Position numbers and translations under genes: made by a program. A model generated the notes under the pieces. The model did not search any database and was not told the DNA's origin. It worked only from the letters and a program-made list of their open reading frames with translations. Positions 22,575 to 33,221 of a stretch of DNA of 36,743 nucleotides are shown piece by piece (positions within the stretch are counted from its first letter, which is position 1; each line of letters opens with the position of its first letter). The DNA is from Rhodospirillales bacterium (GTDB taxonomy: Bacteria > Pseudomonadota > Alphaproteobacteria > Rhodospirillales > Defluviicoccaceae): positions 1-36,743 of the forward strand of contig JAEULH010000007.1 in assembly GCA_016793925.1 (NCBI GenBank), given 5' to 3'.

Positions 22575-23687
22575 TCAAGCCGCGATCTTGTCGAGTTCGT
22601 GAACGATCGCCTCGCCCATCACCCGTGTCGAGACCCGCGCCTTGCCCTGCTGCATGATATCGGCGGTGCGCAAGCCGCCGTCGAGGACGCGTTTGACCGC
22701 GTGCTCGAGAAGCTCGGCGATCTCCGCCATGTCGAGCGAATAGCGCAGGCACATGGCGAAGCTGAGCAGAACCGCCAGCGGGTTCGCCATCCCCTTGCCT
22801 GCGATATCGGGCGCGCTGCCGTGCACCGGCTCGTACAGCGCCCGCCGGCGCCCGCTCGCGTCCGTCTCGCCGAGCGACGCCGAAGGCAGCATGCCAAGGG
22901 AGCCGGTGAGCATCGCCGCTTCGTCGGAGAGCATGTCCCCGAACAGGTTGTCGGTGACGATGACATCGAACTGCTGCGGCGCACGGATGAGCTGCATGGC
23001 GCAGTTGTCGGCGTACATGTGGCTCAACTCGATCTCCGGGAACTCGGCCGCACAGACGGTCTGGACCTCCTGTCGCCAGAGAACGCCGCTCTCCATCACG
23101 TTCGCCTTGTCGACCGAGCACACGCGCTTGTTGCGCCGCTGGGCAAGTTCGCAGGCGACGCGGGCGATGCGATGGATCTCCCCGGTGGTGTAGACCTGCG
23201 TGTTGATCCCACGCCGGCCGCCGCCAGGCAGATCCTCGATGCCGCGCGGCTCGCCGAAGTAGACCCCGCCGGTGAGTTCACGCACGATCACGATGTCGAG
23301 GCCGCGGACGATCTCCGGCTTGAGCGGCGAGGCGTCGACCAGCGCGGAAAAGACCACCGCCGGACGGAGGTTGGCGAACAGCGCCATTTCCTTGCGCAGC
23401 CGCAGAAGCCCGCGTTCCGGTTTCTGCGCAAAGGGCAGATCGTCCCACTTCGGGCCGCCGACAGCGCCGAGCAGCACCGCGTCGGCCGCCATCGCCGCCG
23501 CCATGGCTTCGTCGGTGAGCGGCACGCCATGGGCATCGATCGACGCACCGCCAACGAGATCGTCGCTCACGGACAAATGCACGCCGCGCTTGCGCTCCAG
23601 CCAGTCGATCACCCGTTTGACTTCGCTCATGACTTCGGGCCCGATGCCATCGCCCGGCAGCAGCAGGAGCGTATTCTTCTCGCCCAT
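22575..23687 (-). CDS. leuB: 3-isopropylmalate dehydrogenase
   Basis: The 370-residue NAD-dependent enzyme oxidises and decarboxylates 3-isopropylmalate in leucine synthesis. The family markers are [12 protein letters not shown] at the start, [11 protein letters not shown], the substrate-binding [12 protein letters not shown], and the Mg-binding [13 protein letters not shown] with [18 protein letters not shown] after it. The length is normal. AGAGGA precedes the ATG. It follows leuD by 61 bases in the leuC-leuD-leuB-asd run. Confidence 0.97.
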   Translation of the reverse strand: MGEKNTLLLLPGDGIGPEVMSEVKRVIDWLERKRGVHLSVSDDLVGGASIDAHGVPLTDEAMAAAMAADAVLLGAVGGPKWDDLPFAQKPERGLLRLRKEMALFANLRPAVVFSALVDASPLKPEIVRGLDIVIVRELTGGVYFGEPRGIEDLPGGGRRGINTQVYTTGEIHRIARVACELAQRRNKRVCSVDKANVMESGVLWRQEVQTVCAAEFPEIELSHMYADNCAMQLIRAPQQFDVIVTDNLFGDMLSDEAAMLTGSLGMLPSASLGETDASGRRRALYEPVHGSAPDIAGKGMANPLAVLLSFAMCLRYSLDMAEIAELLEHAVKRVLDGGLRTADIMQQGKARVSTRVMGEAIVHELDKIAA

Positions 23688-23748
23688 CGGAGTTCCTCTT
23701 TTATGCCGGCGCTGGATCCGCCCATTAAGCGGCGAACGGGAGCGAGCG

Positions 23749-24357
23749 CTAGGCGAACAGCCACGGGTGGCGCGTCCGGTGCTCCTGCTCGAACGCGTCG
23801 ATGGCGGTCGCCTTCTGCAGGGTCAGGCCGATCTCGTCGAGCCCGCCGAGCAGGCAGGCCTTGCGGAACGGATCGACGTCGAACGGGATCGTCGTTCCGT
23901 CCGGGCAGGCGATCTCCTGACGCTCCAGATCGACGGAAAGCGTTTCGCCTCCGCGCTCGGCAATCGCCATCAAGGCATCGACCTCAGCGCGGGGGAGGAC
24001 GACCGGAAGAATCCCGTTCTTGAAGCAGTTGTTGAAGAAGATGTCGGCGAAGCTGGGCGCGATGATGCAGCGAATTCCGAAATCGAGCAGCGCCCAGGGC
24101 GCATGTTCCCTGGACGAGCCGCAGCCGAAGTTTTCGCCGGCGACGAGGATCTGCGCCCCGCGGTAGGCCGGTCGGTTGAGCACGAAATCGGCCTTCTCGG
24201 CGCCGTCGTCGCCGTAGCGCATCTCGAAGAACAGGCTTGAGCCGAGGCCCGAGCGCTGGATCGTCTTCAGGAACTGCTTGGGGATGATCATGTCGGTGTC
24301 GACGTTGATCATCGGCAGCGGTGCGACGACGCCGGTGAGCTTGGTAAAGGGATCCAT
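23749..24357 (-). CDS. leuD: 3-isopropylmalate dehydratase small subunit
   Basis: The 202-residue swivel domain of isopropylmalate isomerase pairs with LeuC to convert 2- to 3-isopropylmalate. [16 protein letters not shown] at the N-terminus, [16 protein letters not shown] (the substrate-binding serine and arginine) and the [17 protein letters not shown] block are family signatures. The gene lies 34 bases downstream of leuC. Confidence 0.96.
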   Translation of the reverse strand: MDPFTKLTGVVAPLPMINVDTDMIIPKQFLKTIQRSGLGSSLFFEMRYGDDGAEKADFVLNRPAYRGAQILVAGENFGCGSSREHAPWALLDFGIRCIIAPSFADIFFNNCFKNGILPVVLPRAEVDALMAIAERGGETLSVDLERQEIACPDGTTIPFDVDPFRKACLLGGLDEIGLTLQKATAIDAFEQEHRTRHPWLFA

Positions 24358-24391
24358 AATTCAGGCCGTTCTTGCCGATTGAAAAACGAGG

Positions 24392-25804
24392 TCAGCCGGC
24401 ACCGAGCTCGCGGACGTCGGTGAGCCGGCCGGTCACCGCCGCGGCCGCGGCCATGGCCGGGCTCATCAGGTGCGTGCGGCCGCCGCGACCCTGGCGTCCC
24501 TCGAAGTTGCGGTTCGAGGTCGAGGCGCACCGCTCGCCGGGCTCCAGCCGGTCCGCGTTCATCGCCAGGCACATGGAGCAGCCGGGTTCGCGCCATTCGA
24601 AGCCGGCCTCGCGGAAGATCCGATCCAGGCCCTCCGCTTCCGCCATCTGCTTCACCAGCCCCGAGCCGGGCACGACCATGGCGCCGACGTTGGCTGCGAC
24701 CTTGCGCCCGCGCGCCACAGCCGCGGCTTCCCGCAGGTCCTCGATCCGGCCGTTGGTGCACGAGCCGATGAAGACGCGATCGACGGCGACTTCGCGCATC
24801 GGTGTACCCGCACGCAGGCCCATGTAGTCCAGCGAGCGCAGCATCGCCCGGCGGCGACCTTCGTCGGCGACGTCGGCCGGCACCGGCACCGCGCCGGTGA
24901 TCGCGACCACGTCCTGCGGGCTCGTCCCCCAGGTCACCTGCGGCGCAATCGCCGCGGCGTCGAGGCGGACTTCGCTGTCGTAGACGGCGCCGGGGTCGGA
25001 CGGCAGCGTTCGCCAGTCGGCGACGGCGGCGTCCCATGCGGCGCCGGTCGGCGCCATCGGCCGACCCTTGATGTAGGCGAAGGTGGTCTCGTCGGGGGCG
25101 ATCAGGCCGGCACGGGCCCCCGCCTCGATCGACATGTTGCACACCGTCATCCGCCCTTCCATGCTCAGGGCGCGGATGGCCTCACCAGCGTACTCGATGA
25201 CGTGGCCGGTGCCGCCGGCGGTGCCGATGGCGCCGATGATCGCAAGCACCAGATCCTTTGCTCCGACGCCGAACGGCAGCGCCCCGTCGATGGCGACCAG
25301 CATGTTCTTTGCCGGCTTTTGCAACAGCGTCTGGGTGGCGAGGACGTGCTCGACCTCCGAGGTGCCGACGCCGAAGGCGAGCGCGCCGAAGGCGCCGTGG
25401 GTCGACGTGTGCGAATCGCCGCAGACGATGGTCGTGCCGGGTTGGGTGAAGCCCTGCTCGGGGCCGATGATGTGAACGATGCCCTGGCGGAGGTCATCCA
25501 TCGAGAAATAGCGGATGCCGAACTCGGCGCAGTTCGCGGCCAGCGTGTCGACCTGGATCCGCGACTCCGTATCGGCGATGCCGCGCGAGCGGTCCGTCGT
25601 CGGCACGTTGTGGTCGGCGACCGCCAGCGTCGCCTCGGGTCGGCGCACGCCTCGCCCGGCGAGGCGCAGTCCTTCGAAGGCCTGCGGGCTCGTCACCTCG
25701 TGGACCAGGTGCCGGTCGATGTACAGGACGCAGGTGCCGTCGCCCTGAACCTCGACGACATGCGCCTCCCAGATCTTGTCGAAGAGCGTTCGCGCTCTTG
25801 TCAT
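24392..25804 (-). CDS. leuC: 3-isopropylmalate dehydratase large subunit
   Basis: The 470-residue aconitase-type subunit holds the catalytic 4Fe-4S cluster. Cysteines are in the expected places: [17 protein letters not shown], then [11 protein letters not shown]. The [19 protein letters not shown] and [19 protein letters not shown] motifs confirm LeuC rather than aconitase. GGAGAGGG lies upstream of the ATG at 25804; the longer in-frame reading to 26077 runs through rplS and is rejected. It is the first leucine gene after rplS, with a 49-base gap, and is probably read through from the ribosomal operon. Confidence 0.97.
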   Translation of the reverse strand: MTRARTLFDKIWEAHVVEVQGDGTCVLYIDRHLVHEVTSPQAFEGLRLAGRGVRRPEATLAVADHNVPTTDRSRGIADTESRIQVDTLAANCAEFGIRYFSMDDLRQGIVHIIGPEQGFTQPGTTIVCGDSHTSTHGAFGALAFGVGTSEVEHVLATQTLLQKPAKNMLVAIDGALPFGVGAKDLVLAIIGAIGTAGGTGHVIEYAGEAIRALSMEGRMTVCNMSIEAGARAGLIAPDETTFAYIKGRPMAPTGAAWDAAVADWRTLPSDPGAVYDSEVRLDAAAIAPQVTWGTSPQDVVAITGAVPVPADVADEGRRRAMLRSLDYMGLRAGTPMREVAVDRVFIGSCTNGRIEDLREAAAVARGRKVAANVGAMVVPGSGLVKQMAEAEGLDRIFREAGFEWREPGCSMCLAMNADRLEPGERCASTSNRNFEGRQGRGGRTHLMSPAMAAAAAVTGRLTDVRELGAG

Positions 25805-25853
25805 TGCTACGCCCTCTCCCGCGCCCATCGCAAAGCCCCGGCGGCGGCCGCCG

Positions 25854-26327
25854 CTAGGAGCCCGACGAGGCCGCTTTTTCCGCCGCGGCGGCCCTGCTCC
25901 GGGCCACGGCTTCCTGCTTGCCGCGGCTTGCCGTCTCTCGCTCTTCCTGGGTGACCTTGGCGGCGAAGCCGTCGGTCTTCTCCGAAATCCGCGCCCGCTT
26001 GCCGCGCAGCGCCCGGAGGTAATAGAGCTTGGCCCGGCGAACATCGCCGCGACGCACGACCTCGATGGTCGAGACATTGGGCGAATACAGCGGGAAGACC
26101 CGCTCGACCCCCTCGCCGTAGGAGATCTTGCGCACGGTGAAGGCGGAATTCAGGCCGCGGTTGCGCCGGGCGATGCAAACGCCCTCGAAGGCCTGGACGC
26201 GCTCGCGCGAGCCTTCGACGACCTTGACCTTGACCCGCACGGTGTCGCCGGGCGCAAAATAGGGCACCGTGCGCTCGGCCGACAGCTTCGCGATCTGCTC
26301 CTGCTCGAGCTCCTGGATGATATTCAT
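25854..26327 (-). CDS. rplS: 50S ribosomal protein L19
   Basis: The first 115 residues are a standard bL19: [65 protein letters not shown]. The last 40 residues (157 in all) form an Ala/Glu/Lys-rich tail, as is common in alphaproteobacteria. L19 sits at the interface of the ribosomal subunits. AAGGACG, overlapping the trmD stop, serves as the ribosome binding site. It is the fifth gene of ffh-rpsP-rimM-trmD-rplS. Confidence 0.97.
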   Translation of the reverse strand: MNIIQELEQEQIAKLSAERTVPYFAPGDTVRVKVKVVEGSRERVQAFEGVCIARRNRGLNSAFTVRKISYGEGVERVFPLYSPNVSTIEVVRRGDVRRAKLYYLRALRGKRARISEKTDGFAAKVTQEERETASRGKQEAVARSRAAAAEKAASSGS

Positions 26328-26339
26328 CGCACGTCGTCC

Positions 26340-27134
26340 TTACCGATCCGTCTTACATGTAGGCCCGTTCCGGAGCCTCTCAATGGAGCCCGCACCCGCC
26401 GCGGACTCTGCCGCGGCCCGATGTCGCGCCCATAAATCCTCCCGGCGTTCGCGTGTCAGCCGTTCGGCCTGCGCCCGACGCCAGCCGGCGATCAGGCCGT
26501 GATTGCCGGACAGCAGCGCGTCGGGCACCGCCAAACCCCGCCACAACCGCGGCCGGGTGTAGTGAGGGTACTCAAGCAGTCCCTGCTCAAAGCTCTCCTC
26601 GTCCAGCGCCGCCGGTGCGCCGATCACGCCCGGCAACAGCCTGACGCACGCTTCGATCAGGGCGATCGCGGCAACCTCGCCCCCGGCCAGAATGAAATCG
26701 CCGAGGCTGACCTCGATCGGCCGCCGCGCCTCGATCACCCGCTCGTCGACGCCTTCGTAACGACCGCAAAGCAGAACCACGCCCGGGCCCGCGGCAAGGC
26801 TCTTGACCAGGCCTTGATCCAGCGGGCGACCGCGCGGCGTGAGAAAAACCAGCGGCAGCGCCGGCGACGGCCGCAAGCCCTCGGCAATGGCCGCGTCCAC
26901 AACGTCCGGCCGCATGACCATACCGGGACCGCCACCAAACGGCGCATCGTCGACGGTTGCGTGTTTATCGCCCGCGAACGCACGGATGTCCAACGTTTCG
27001 ATGCGCCAAAGTCCCGTCGCGAGCGCCTGGCCGCTGAGCGAAACGCCAAGCGGGCCGGGGAACACCTGCGGGAACAGGGTGAGCACCCGCGCCGTCCATG
27101 CCGCGCGGTCGGGCGCCGGGGGCGGTGTGCTCAC
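26340..27134 (-). CDS. trmD: tRNA (guanine37-N1)-methyltransferase
   Basis: The 264-residue SPOUT enzyme methylates G37 next to the anticodon and prevents frameshifting. The trefoil-knot motifs [13 protein letters not shown] and [15 protein letters not shown] are clear. [14 protein letters not shown] lies upstream of them and the LEYPHYTRP substrate segment downstream. The GTG start overlaps the rimM stop as GTGA. Confidence 0.96.
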   Translation of the reverse strand: MSTPPPAPDRAAWTARVLTLFPQVFPGPLGVSLSGQALATGLWRIETLDIRAFAGDKHATVDDAPFGGGPGMVMRPDVVDAAIAEGLRPSPALPLVFLTPRGRPLDQGLVKSLAAGPGVVLLCGRYEGVDERVIEARRPIEVSLGDFILAGGEVAAIALIEACVRLLPGVIGAPAALDEESFEQGLLEYPHYTRPRLWRGLAVPDALLSGNHGLIAGWRRAQAERLTRERREDLWARHRAAAESAAGAGSIERLRNGPTCKTDR

Positions 27135-27727
27135 GGCCGCCCCGCCGCCGGCGAATGCCGCGGCTTTCCTTGCGCCTTCTCTTCATCCGCCCGGCCGAGA
27201 AGCCCGGGAACGGCGACGATGCCGATTCGGCCCGCGTTCACGTCGACCCACGGGACCACCGCGCGGGTGAACGGCACCATGGCCGGCGGCCCGCCGTCCA
27301 CGGCGATCTCCAGCACCGGGCCGGCGCCGAAGTCGTCCACCGCCGTCACCGGGCCAAGCGGAACCGGCTCCGGCCCTCCGGAACCGTCGATCAACTCGGC
27401 GCGAAGGCCGATCAGATCGGCGTGGTAGTACTCGTCGGGTTCCGGCTCGGGCAACGCACTGCGCGGGACGCAAAGCTTGCGCCCGCGCAACCGCTCGGCG
27501 GCATTGCGATCATCCACGCCTCGGATGCGAGCGGTGACGGCGCCGCGCACGCAACCCGTCGGCTGAACGGCGAGCGGCTGCTCGCCTTGCTCGTCGCAGA
27601 GATCGCCGTAGGCAACGAGATCTTCGGGTCGCGCGGTGAACGTGCGGATGCGAACCTCCCCGCGCACCCCGTGGGCGGCGGTGACGACGCCGAGGCAGAC
27701 CATCGATGCACCGGCTCCGGCCGCCAT
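27131..27727 (-). CDS. rimM: Ribosome maturation factor RimM
   Basis: The 198-residue protein assists maturation of the 30S head and binds S19. The N-terminal beta-barrel signature [21 protein letters not shown] and the PRC-barrel end [19 protein letters not shown] are typical. The ATG at 27727 is used; an internal ATG eight codons later is possible. It lies 22 bases after rpsP and overlaps trmD. Confidence 0.94.
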   Translation of the reverse strand: MAAGAGASMVCLGVVTAAHGVRGEVRIRTFTARPEDLVAYGDLCDEQGEQPLAVQPTGCVRGAVTARIRGVDDRNAAERLRGRKLCVPRSALPEPEPDEYYHADLIGLRAELIDGSGGPEPVPLGPVTAVDDFGAGPVLEIAVDGGPPAMVPFTRAVVPWVDVNAGRIGIVAVPGLLGRADEEKAQGKPRHSPAAGRP

Positions 27728-27749
27728 CCCAACGCCGCCAGAACCCCGA

Positions 27750-28103
27750 TCAGGCGCCGGCCTGGCCGGTCGCCTCGGCGGCCTCCGCCAGGCGCGCCTG
27801 CGCCTTCGCCTTCGGCAGCGGCTTCTTCGTCTGCTCGGGCCGCGGCCGCGGCTCGATCAGGCCGGCATCGGCGCAGAACTTGGCGACCCGATCGCTCGGC
27901 GTCGCGCCGACGCTCAGCCAGTGGCGCAGCCGCTCCTCTTTCAGCACGATCCGCTCGGGGTGATCGCGCGCCAGCATCGGGTTGTAGGTCCCGAGCACCT
28001 CGATGAAGCGGCCGTCGCGCGGGCTGCGCGATTCCGCCACGATGATCCGGTAGAAGGGCCGCTTTTTCGCGCCGCCCCTCGTCAAGCGCAGTCGCAGTGC
28101 CAT
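27750..28103 (-). CDS. rpsP: 30S ribosomal protein S16
   Basis: The bS16 core is plain: [38 protein letters not shown] and [14 protein letters not shown]. An Ala/Lys-rich C-terminal extension brings the length to 117, as in other alphaproteobacteria. AAAGGA precedes the ATG. It lies 30 bases after ffh. Confidence 0.97.
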   Translation of the reverse strand: MALRLRLTRGGAKKRPFYRIIVAESRSPRDGRFIEVLGTYNPMLARDHPERIVLKEERLRHWLSVGATPSDRVAKFCADAGLIEPRPRPEQTKKPLPKAKAQARLAEAAEATGQAGA

Positions 28104-28133
28104 CGTCTCACACTATCCTTTCGCCAATGTCCA

Positions 28134-29537
28134 TCAGAAGCGAGGCGGCGGCATCGGCGGCATCATCCCCGGAGGCAGACCGCCGCCGCCGAGCAACCCG
28201 CGCTTGCCGAGCTTGCCGACCTTCTTCATCATCGCGCTCATCTGCTGGTGCTGCTTCAGCAGCCGGTTGACGTCGGCGACGGTGCTGCCCGAACCGGCGG
28301 CAATCCGCCGGCGCCGCGAGGCGTTGAGGAGTTTCGGGTTGCGCCGTTCGCGCGGCGTCATCGACAGGATAATCGCTTCCTGCCGGGCAATCATCCGATC
28401 GTCGACCTTGGCGTCGGCGATCTGCTTCTTCATCTTGGCAATGCCGGGGAGCATGCCGAGCAGGCCTTTGACATCGCCCATCTTGCGCAGTTGTTTGAAC
28501 TGCGCCGCCATGTCCTCGAGGGTAAACTCGCCCTTGGCCAGCTTGTTCGCCAGCTTTTCCGCATCCTCGCGCTGGATCACTTCGGAGGCGCGCTCGACCA
28601 GCCCGACAACGTCGCCCATGCCGAGGATCCGTCCGGCGATCCGGTCGGCCTGGAATGCCTCGAGTGCGTCAAGCTTCTCGCCGACGCCGATCAGCTTGAT
28701 CGGCATGCCGGTCACCGCGCGCATCGACAGGGCCGCGCCGCCGCGCGCATCGCCGTCGACGCGGGTCAGGACGATGCCGCTGAGCCCGACCCGATCGTGA
28801 AAGGCCTTGGCGACGTTGACGGCGTCCTGGCCGGTCATGGCGTCGGCGACGAGCAGCGACTCGATCGGGCGGACGGCGGCCTTGACCGCCGCAGCCTCGT
28901 CCATCATCGCCTGGTCGATGGACAGCCGCCCGGCGGTGTCGAGAATGACGACGTCGAAGCCCTGCTTGCGTCCGCTTTCCATCGCCCGCTCGGCGATCGC
29001 AACCGGATTCTCGCCGGCCACGATCGGCAGGACGGCCGTGTCCGTCTGCTCGCCCAGAACCGCGAGCTGTTGCTGGGCCGCCGGCCGATAGACGTCGAGC
29101 GAGGCCATCAGCACCCGCTTCTTCTCGCGCTTGCGCAGCCGCAGCGCGATCTTGCCGGCAGTGGTGGTCTTGCCCGAGCCTTGCAGGCCGACGAGGAGGA
29201 CGGCCACCGGCGGCGTGCCGGCGAGATTGAGGCCGCCGCGCTCGGCCGCATCGGCGTCGCCGCCGTCCGGCTTCCCGCCGAGCATCTCGATGAGATAGTC
29301 GTTGACGATCTTGACGACCATCTGCCCCGGCGTGACGCTGCGCATCACGTCCTGACCGACGGCCCGCGTCCGCACCGAGGCGATGAACTCCTTGACCACC
29401 GGCAGGGCGACGTCGGCCTCGAGCAGAGCGACGCGCACCTCGCGCAGGGCGTCGCTGACGTCGGCTTCACTGAGCGCCCCGCGCTTGTTCAGCCGGTCAA
29501 AGATCTTTCCCAGGCGATCGCTCAGGCTCTCGAACAC
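28134..29537 (-). CDS. ffh: Signal recognition particle protein Ffh
   Basis: The 467-residue SRP54 GTPase binds signal peptides and 4.5S RNA and docks on FtsY. An N domain (FESLSDRLGKIFDRL) leads into G1 at VGLQGSGKTTT (117-125). DTAGRLSID and TRVDGDARGGAAL follow, and the methionine-rich M domain begins near 300 and ends with the GSTVADVNRLLKQHQQM helix. A short acidic insert (GGDADAAERGG) precedes the G domain. The GTG at 29537 fits family starts and has AAGAGG seven bases upstream; the longer frame to 29636 is rejected. It is the first gene of the ribosomal/leucine operon and partner of ftsY, also in this window. Confidence 0.96.
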   Translation of the reverse strand: MFESLSDRLGKIFDRLNKRGALSEADVSDALREVRVALLEADVALPVVKEFIASVRTRAVGQDVMRSVTPGQMVVKIVNDYLIEMLGGKPDGGDADAAERGGLNLAGTPPVAVLLVGLQGSGKTTTAGKIALRLRKREKKRVLMASLDVYRPAAQQQLAVLGEQTDTAVLPIVAGENPVAIAERAMESGRKQGFDVVILDTAGRLSIDQAMMDEAAAVKAAVRPIESLLVADAMTGQDAVNVAKAFHDRVGLSGIVLTRVDGDARGGAALSMRAVTGMPIKLIGVGEKLDALEAFQADRIAGRILGMGDVVGLVERASEVIQREDAEKLANKLAKGEFTLEDMAAQFKQLRKMGDVKGLLGMLPGIAKMKKQIADAKVDDRMIARQEAIILSMTPRERRNPKLLNASRRRRIAAGSGSTVADVNRLLKQHQQMSAMMKKVGKLGKRGLLGGGGLPPGMMPPMPPPRF

Positions 29538-29898
29538 CCGCAGGCCTCTTCGTTCGTCGCATTTGATGTCGACCGGGCGACGCGCAAATTGCAAGGTCCG
29601 CGGAACGGCCCCTGCCGCCGCGCCCTCGCCGACCACGGTCTTCTAGGCCTGCGCCGGGATCAAGTCAACACGGTGCGCGCGTTCCGGCGCAGCCACCACC
29701 GGGCACACGCCAGCCGGCAACCTCCGCAACCTTCCCATGGCATCGCGATCGCGCTCCGGAGATGTGTGCGATCAGCGGCTCCCCTGTTCCCCGGAGCGAT
29801 ATGTCGGGAGCGACACAGGTCAGGACATCGTCCGAACGGTGCTCTGGCGGAACCGCCAAGGCTGGATTTGCGCGCGCAGCCGCCATATTAAGCCGGTC
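29538..29898. other. Divergent gap between ffh and dapF
   Basis: This 361-base region holds the ffh promoter and nothing that looks like a gene. Codon-like readings through it are extensions of the neighbours. Widely spaced 7-base arms GCTCCGG and CCGGAGC flank a stretch near 29753-29800, without a clear role. Confidence 0.6.
29640..29668 (-). promoter_or_regulatory. Sigma-70-type promoter for the ffh operon
   Basis: On the reverse strand TTGACT (29663-29668) is followed by a 17-base spacer and TAGAAG (29640-29645). The -35 matches consensus at five of six bases and the -10 at four of six. The transcript would start near 29633, with a leader of about 95 bases before the ffh GTG. Confidence 0.5.
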
Positions 29899-30732
29899 AT
29901 GAGCGCGCTTCCTTTCGTCAAGATGCACGGCCTCGGCAACGACTTTGTCATCCTCGACGCCCGCAAGGCGCCGCTGCGGCTTGCGGCGGCGCAGGTGCGC
30001 GCCATCGCCGACCGGCACACCGGCGTCGGCTGCGACCAGCTCATCGTCATCGAGCCGCCGGCATCCCCGCTCGCCGACGCCTTCATGCGGATCCGCAACG
30101 CCGACGGCGGCGAGGTCGGCGCCTGCGGCAACGCGACGCGCTGCGTCGCGGCGATGCTGATGCGCGAGTCGCGAAGCGATCACGTCATCGTCGAGACGAT
30201 CGCCGGCCTGCTTGACGCCGAAGGCCGCGGCGATGGCCTCGTCGGCGTCGACATGGGCCGGGTCAGCTTCGACTGGCGCGACATCCCGCTCGCGAAACCG
30301 GCCGACACGGTGCGCCTCGAACTCGCCGCGGGAGCGTTGCGCGACCCGGTGGCGGTCAGCATCGGCAACCCGCACGCGGTCTTTTTCGTCGACGACGTCG
30401 ACGCCGTCGCCCTGGAAACGCTCGGGCCTGTCGTCGAAACCGACGCGATGTTCCCGGAGCGCACCAATGTCGAGGTTGCCCAGATCCTCGGCCGCGACAG
30501 GATCCGGCTGCGGGTCTGGGAGCGGGGGGCGGGCATTACCCGCGCCTGCGGCTCCGGAGCCTGCGCCACACTCGCCGCCGCCGCCCGCCGCGGCCTGACC
30601 GAACGCACCGCCGAGGTTGTGCTCGACGGCGGCACGCTGCGGATCGACTGGCTGAGAGACGACCACATCCTTATGACCGGCCCCGTCGCAACCAGTTTCA
30701 CCGGGTTCCTGGACCCGGCGCTCCTCCGGTAG
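29899..30732 (+). CDS. dapF: Diaminopimelate epimerase
   Basis: The 277-residue PLP-independent epimerase makes meso-diaminopimelate for lysine and peptidoglycan. The two catalytic cysteines are in GACGNATRC (Cys76) and [11 protein letters not shown] (Cys217). [15 protein letters not shown] opens the protein, as in all DapF. The ATG at 29899 matches family starts. It heads the rightward dapF-mtaB-ftsY cluster common in alphaproteobacteria, with mtaB starting 11 bases later. Confidence 0.96.
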   Translation: MSALPFVKMHGLGNDFVILDARKAPLRLAAAQVRAIADRHTGVGCDQLIVIEPPASPLADAFMRIRNADGGEVGACGNATRCVAAMLMRESRSDHVIVETIAGLLDAEGRGDGLVGVDMGRVSFDWRDIPLAKPADTVRLELAAGALRDPVAVSIGNPHAVFFVDDVDAVALETLGPVVETDAMFPERTNVEVAQILGRDRIRLRVWERGAGITRACGSGACATLAAAARRGLTERTAEVVLDGGTLRIDWLRDDHILMTGPVATSFTGFLDPALLR

Positions 30733-30743
30733 GGCGCCGGCCG

Positions 30744-32009
30744 ATGCCAGATCCGCACATCGTGACCTTCGGTTGTCGCCTGAACAGCCTGGAATCGGAG
30801 ATCATCCGCGCCGAGGCGGCGGCGGCCGACGCGGGGGATGCCGTCGTCATCAACACCTGCGCCGTGACCGGGGAAGCCGTCCGCCAGGCCCGGCAGGCGA
30901 TCCGCCGGCTCCGCCGCGAGCGGCCGGAGAGCCGCATCATCGTCACCGGCTGCGCCGCGCAGCTTGAGCCGGACGCCTTCGCGGCGATGGCCGAGGTCGA
31001 CCGGGTGCTCGGCAACGCCGAAAAGCTGCACCGACGCCACTACGCGCCCGCCGAAAGCGACGGCGCGGGGGTCGGCGGCGAGCGCGTCGTCGTCTCAGAC
31101 ATCATGAGCGCGCCCGAGGCGACCGTGTCCCCGGTCGACGAGTTCGACGGACGCAGCCGAGCGATGGTGCAGATTCAGCAGGGTTGCGATCATCGCTGCA
31201 CCTTCTGTGCAATCCCGTTCGCACGCGGGCCGAACCGGAGCGTGCCGCCGGACCGCATCGTCGACCAGGTCCGGATTCTCGTCGAGCGCGGCTACCCCGA
31301 GGTCGTATTGACCGGGGTCGACATCTGTTCCTACGGCGGCGACCGGGCCGGCGGACCGACGCTGGCCGGCCTTGTCCGCACGCTGTTGGCCGCCGTCGGC
31401 GATCTGCGCCGACTGCGGCTGTCGTCGCTCGACCCCGCCGCCATCGACCGCGATCTTGTGGCGCTCATGAGCGAGGAGGCGCGGTTGATGCCGCACGCCC
31501 ATCTCAGCCTGCAGGCCGCAGACGACATGGTCCTGAAAAGGATGAAGCGCCGCCACACGCGCGCCGGCGCGCTGACAACGATCGATGCGTTGCGCCGGGC
31601 GCGGCCCGACATCGCCTTCGGCGCCGACCTTATCGCCGGCTTCCCGACGGAAACCGAGGCGATGTTCGCCAACACGCTCTCCTTCATCAGCGAGGCCCGC
31701 TTGACCTACCTCCATGTCTTCCCGTTCTCGCCTCGCCCCGACACGCCCGCGGCGCGGATGCCGGCGGTGCCGGGGCCGGTCCGGCGCGAGCGCGCGGCGG
31801 TCTTGCGCCGGGCCGGGGCGGCGGCAACGGCGGCGCATTTCCACGGGCGGATCGGCGATCGCGTCGAAGTCGCGGTCGAGAACGAACGCACCGGCCGCTG
31901 CCCGGATTTTGCCCCGGTGGCGCTGGACTTCGCGGCACGGCCGGGCGAGATCATCCCGGCGCATATCGTCGGTGCGACGCCCGCGCATCTCATCGGAGCG
32001 CGGGCATGA
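30744..32009 (+). CDS. mtaB: tRNA t6A37 methylthiotransferase MtaB
   Basis: The 421-residue radical-SAM methylthiotransferase converts t6A37 to ms2t6A37. The N-terminal UPF0004 domain has its three cluster cysteines (Cys11 in FGCRLNSLESE, Cys39 in NTCAVT, Cys70 in TGCAAQ). The radical-SAM CxxxCxxC is Cys148, Cys152 and Cys155 (GCDHRCTFCAIPFARG). A TRAM-like segment ends the protein. The FGCRLN start distinguishes it from MiaB and RimO. Its stop overlaps the ftsY start as ATGA. Confidence 0.95.
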   Translation: MPDPHIVTFGCRLNSLESEIIRAEAAAADAGDAVVINTCAVTGEAVRQARQAIRRLRRERPESRIIVTGCAAQLEPDAFAAMAEVDRVLGNAEKLHRRHYAPAESDGAGVGGERVVVSDIMSAPEATVSPVDEFDGRSRAMVQIQQGCDHRCTFCAIPFARGPNRSVPPDRIVDQVRILVERGYPEVVLTGVDICSYGGDRAGGPTLAGLVRTLLAAVGDLRRLRLSSLDPAAIDRDLVALMSEEARLMPHAHLSLQAADDMVLKRMKRRHTRAGALTTIDALRRARPDIAFGADLIAGFPTETEAMFANTLSFISEARLTYLHVFPFSPRPDTPAARMPAVPGPVRRERAAVLRRAGAAATAAHFHGRIGDRVEVAVENERTGRCPDFAPVALDFAARPGEIIPAHIVGATPAHLIGARA

Positions 32010-33139
32010 GCGGCAAAGACAGGCGGGACGAAGGCCAAGGCGGCGCGCAGGTCCCGGGTGCGACGCCGGCGGAGGTGCCGGGCGCACGGCCGGCGGAGTA
32101 TGCGGATCATGGAGCGCCGGAAGCGCCGCCGCCGAGCCGGGGCCTGAGCGAGATCCCGACCGAGCGCCCGATCGAAGCGCCCGCGCTCGAACGGCCGAAC
32201 CCCGGGGAGCGCGGCGATCGCGGCGGCTGGCTCGTGCGCCTGAAGCGCGGATTGGGAAGCTCGTCCGAAAAGCTGACAGGCGGCATCTCCGGGCTTTTCA
32301 CCCGCCGCCGGCTCGACGACGAGGCGCTGGAGGACCTGGAGGACCTGCTGATCGGAGCCGACCTCGGCGTCGGCACGGCGGCGAAGATCGCCGGCGCATT
32401 GGCGAAGAGCAGGTTCAACCAGGAGGTCACCGCCGAGGACGTTCGCGGCGCGGTCGCCGACGAGGTCGCGAAACTGCTGGAGCCGGTGGCGCAGACGATC
32501 AGCATCCACGAGGCGCACAAGCCGCACGTCATCCTCGTTTGCGGGGTCAACGGCAGCGGCAAGACAACGACCATCGCCAAACTGGCGCGTTTGTTCAAGA
32601 GCGTCGGCCTGGAGGTCATCCTTGCCGCGGGCGACACCTTTCGCGCCGCGGCCACCGAGCAGTTGCAGATATGGGGCAAGCGCGCCGGCTGTGAGGTGAT
32701 TGCGCGAGCGACCGGCGCCGATGCCGCCAGCCTCGCCTACGACGCCTACACGCAGGCGCGATCGCAGCGTGCCGATATCCTGATCATCGACACCGCCGGC
32801 CGGCTGCACAACAAGAGCGACCTGATGGGCGAGCTCAAGAAGATCGAGCGCGTGCTGAAAAAGGTCGATCCCGCCGCGCCGCACGATTGTATCCTGGTCC
32901 TCGATGCGACCGTCGGCCAGAACGCCCACGCCCAGGTCGAGGTCTTTCGCGAGATGGTCGCGGTCACCGGTCTTGTCGTGACCAAGGTCGACGGTTCGGC
33001 CAAGGGCGGCGTCGTCGTTGCTCTGGCGGAGAGATTCGGCTTGCCGGTCTACGCTGTCGGGGTCGGAGAAGGCATGGAAGACATGCGCGCGTTCGAAGCG
33101 CGGAGCTTTGCCCGAAGCCTGCTAGGCTTGTCATCCTGA
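32006..33139 (+). CDS. ftsY: SRP receptor FtsY
   Basis: The 377-residue SRP GTPase has a Pro/Ala/Glu-rich, disordered N-terminal 70 residues, then an NG domain. The N-domain helix WLVRLKRGLGSSSEKL is the lipid-binding region in FtsY proteins. G1 is CGVNGSGKTTT (179-189), DTAGRLHNKSDL is G3, and TKVDGSAKGGVV is G4 with its closing loop. It receives ribosome-SRP complexes at the membrane and pairs with Ffh, also in this window. The ATG overlaps the mtaB stop by four bases. Confidence 0.96.
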   Translation: MSGKDRRDEGQGGAQVPGATPAEVPGARPAEYADHGAPEAPPPSRGLSEIPTERPIEAPALERPNPGERGDRGGWLVRLKRGLGSSSEKLTGGISGLFTRRRLDDEALEDLEDLLIGADLGVGTAAKIAGALAKSRFNQEVTAEDVRGAVADEVAKLLEPVAQTISIHEAHKPHVILVCGVNGSGKTTTIAKLARLFKSVGLEVILAAGDTFRAAATEQLQIWGKRAGCEVIARATGADAASLAYDAYTQARSQRADILIIDTAGRLHNKSDLMGELKKIERVLKKVDPAAPHDCILVLDATVGQNAHAQVEVFREMVAVTGLVVTKVDGSAKGGVVVALAERFGLPVYAVGVGEGMEDMRAFEARSFARSLLGLSS

Positions 33140-33165
33140 ACGAGGGCGTGCCGAGCCTGTGACGG

Positions 33166-33184
33166 CGTAGCCGGTCGGGCTACG
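33166..33184 (+). terminator. Hairpin after ftsY
   Basis: A 7-bp stem (CGTAGCC / GGCTACG) with a 5-base loop lies 27 bases after the ftsY stop and before the cyclase gene. No T-run follows, so it may be a weak or Rho-assisted end, or part of a dispersed intergenic sequence. Confidence 0.3.
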
Positions 33185-33221
33185 ATCTCGGCCTGGCGCA
33201 GCCTGAAGGGGCGGGCTTGGG

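Noticed and set aside
27636..29891. A 751-codon open frame on the forward strand
   Set aside because: It lies opposite rimM, rpsP and ffh, which are certain. Long antisense frames are expected at this GC content, and its translation has low complexity and no motif.
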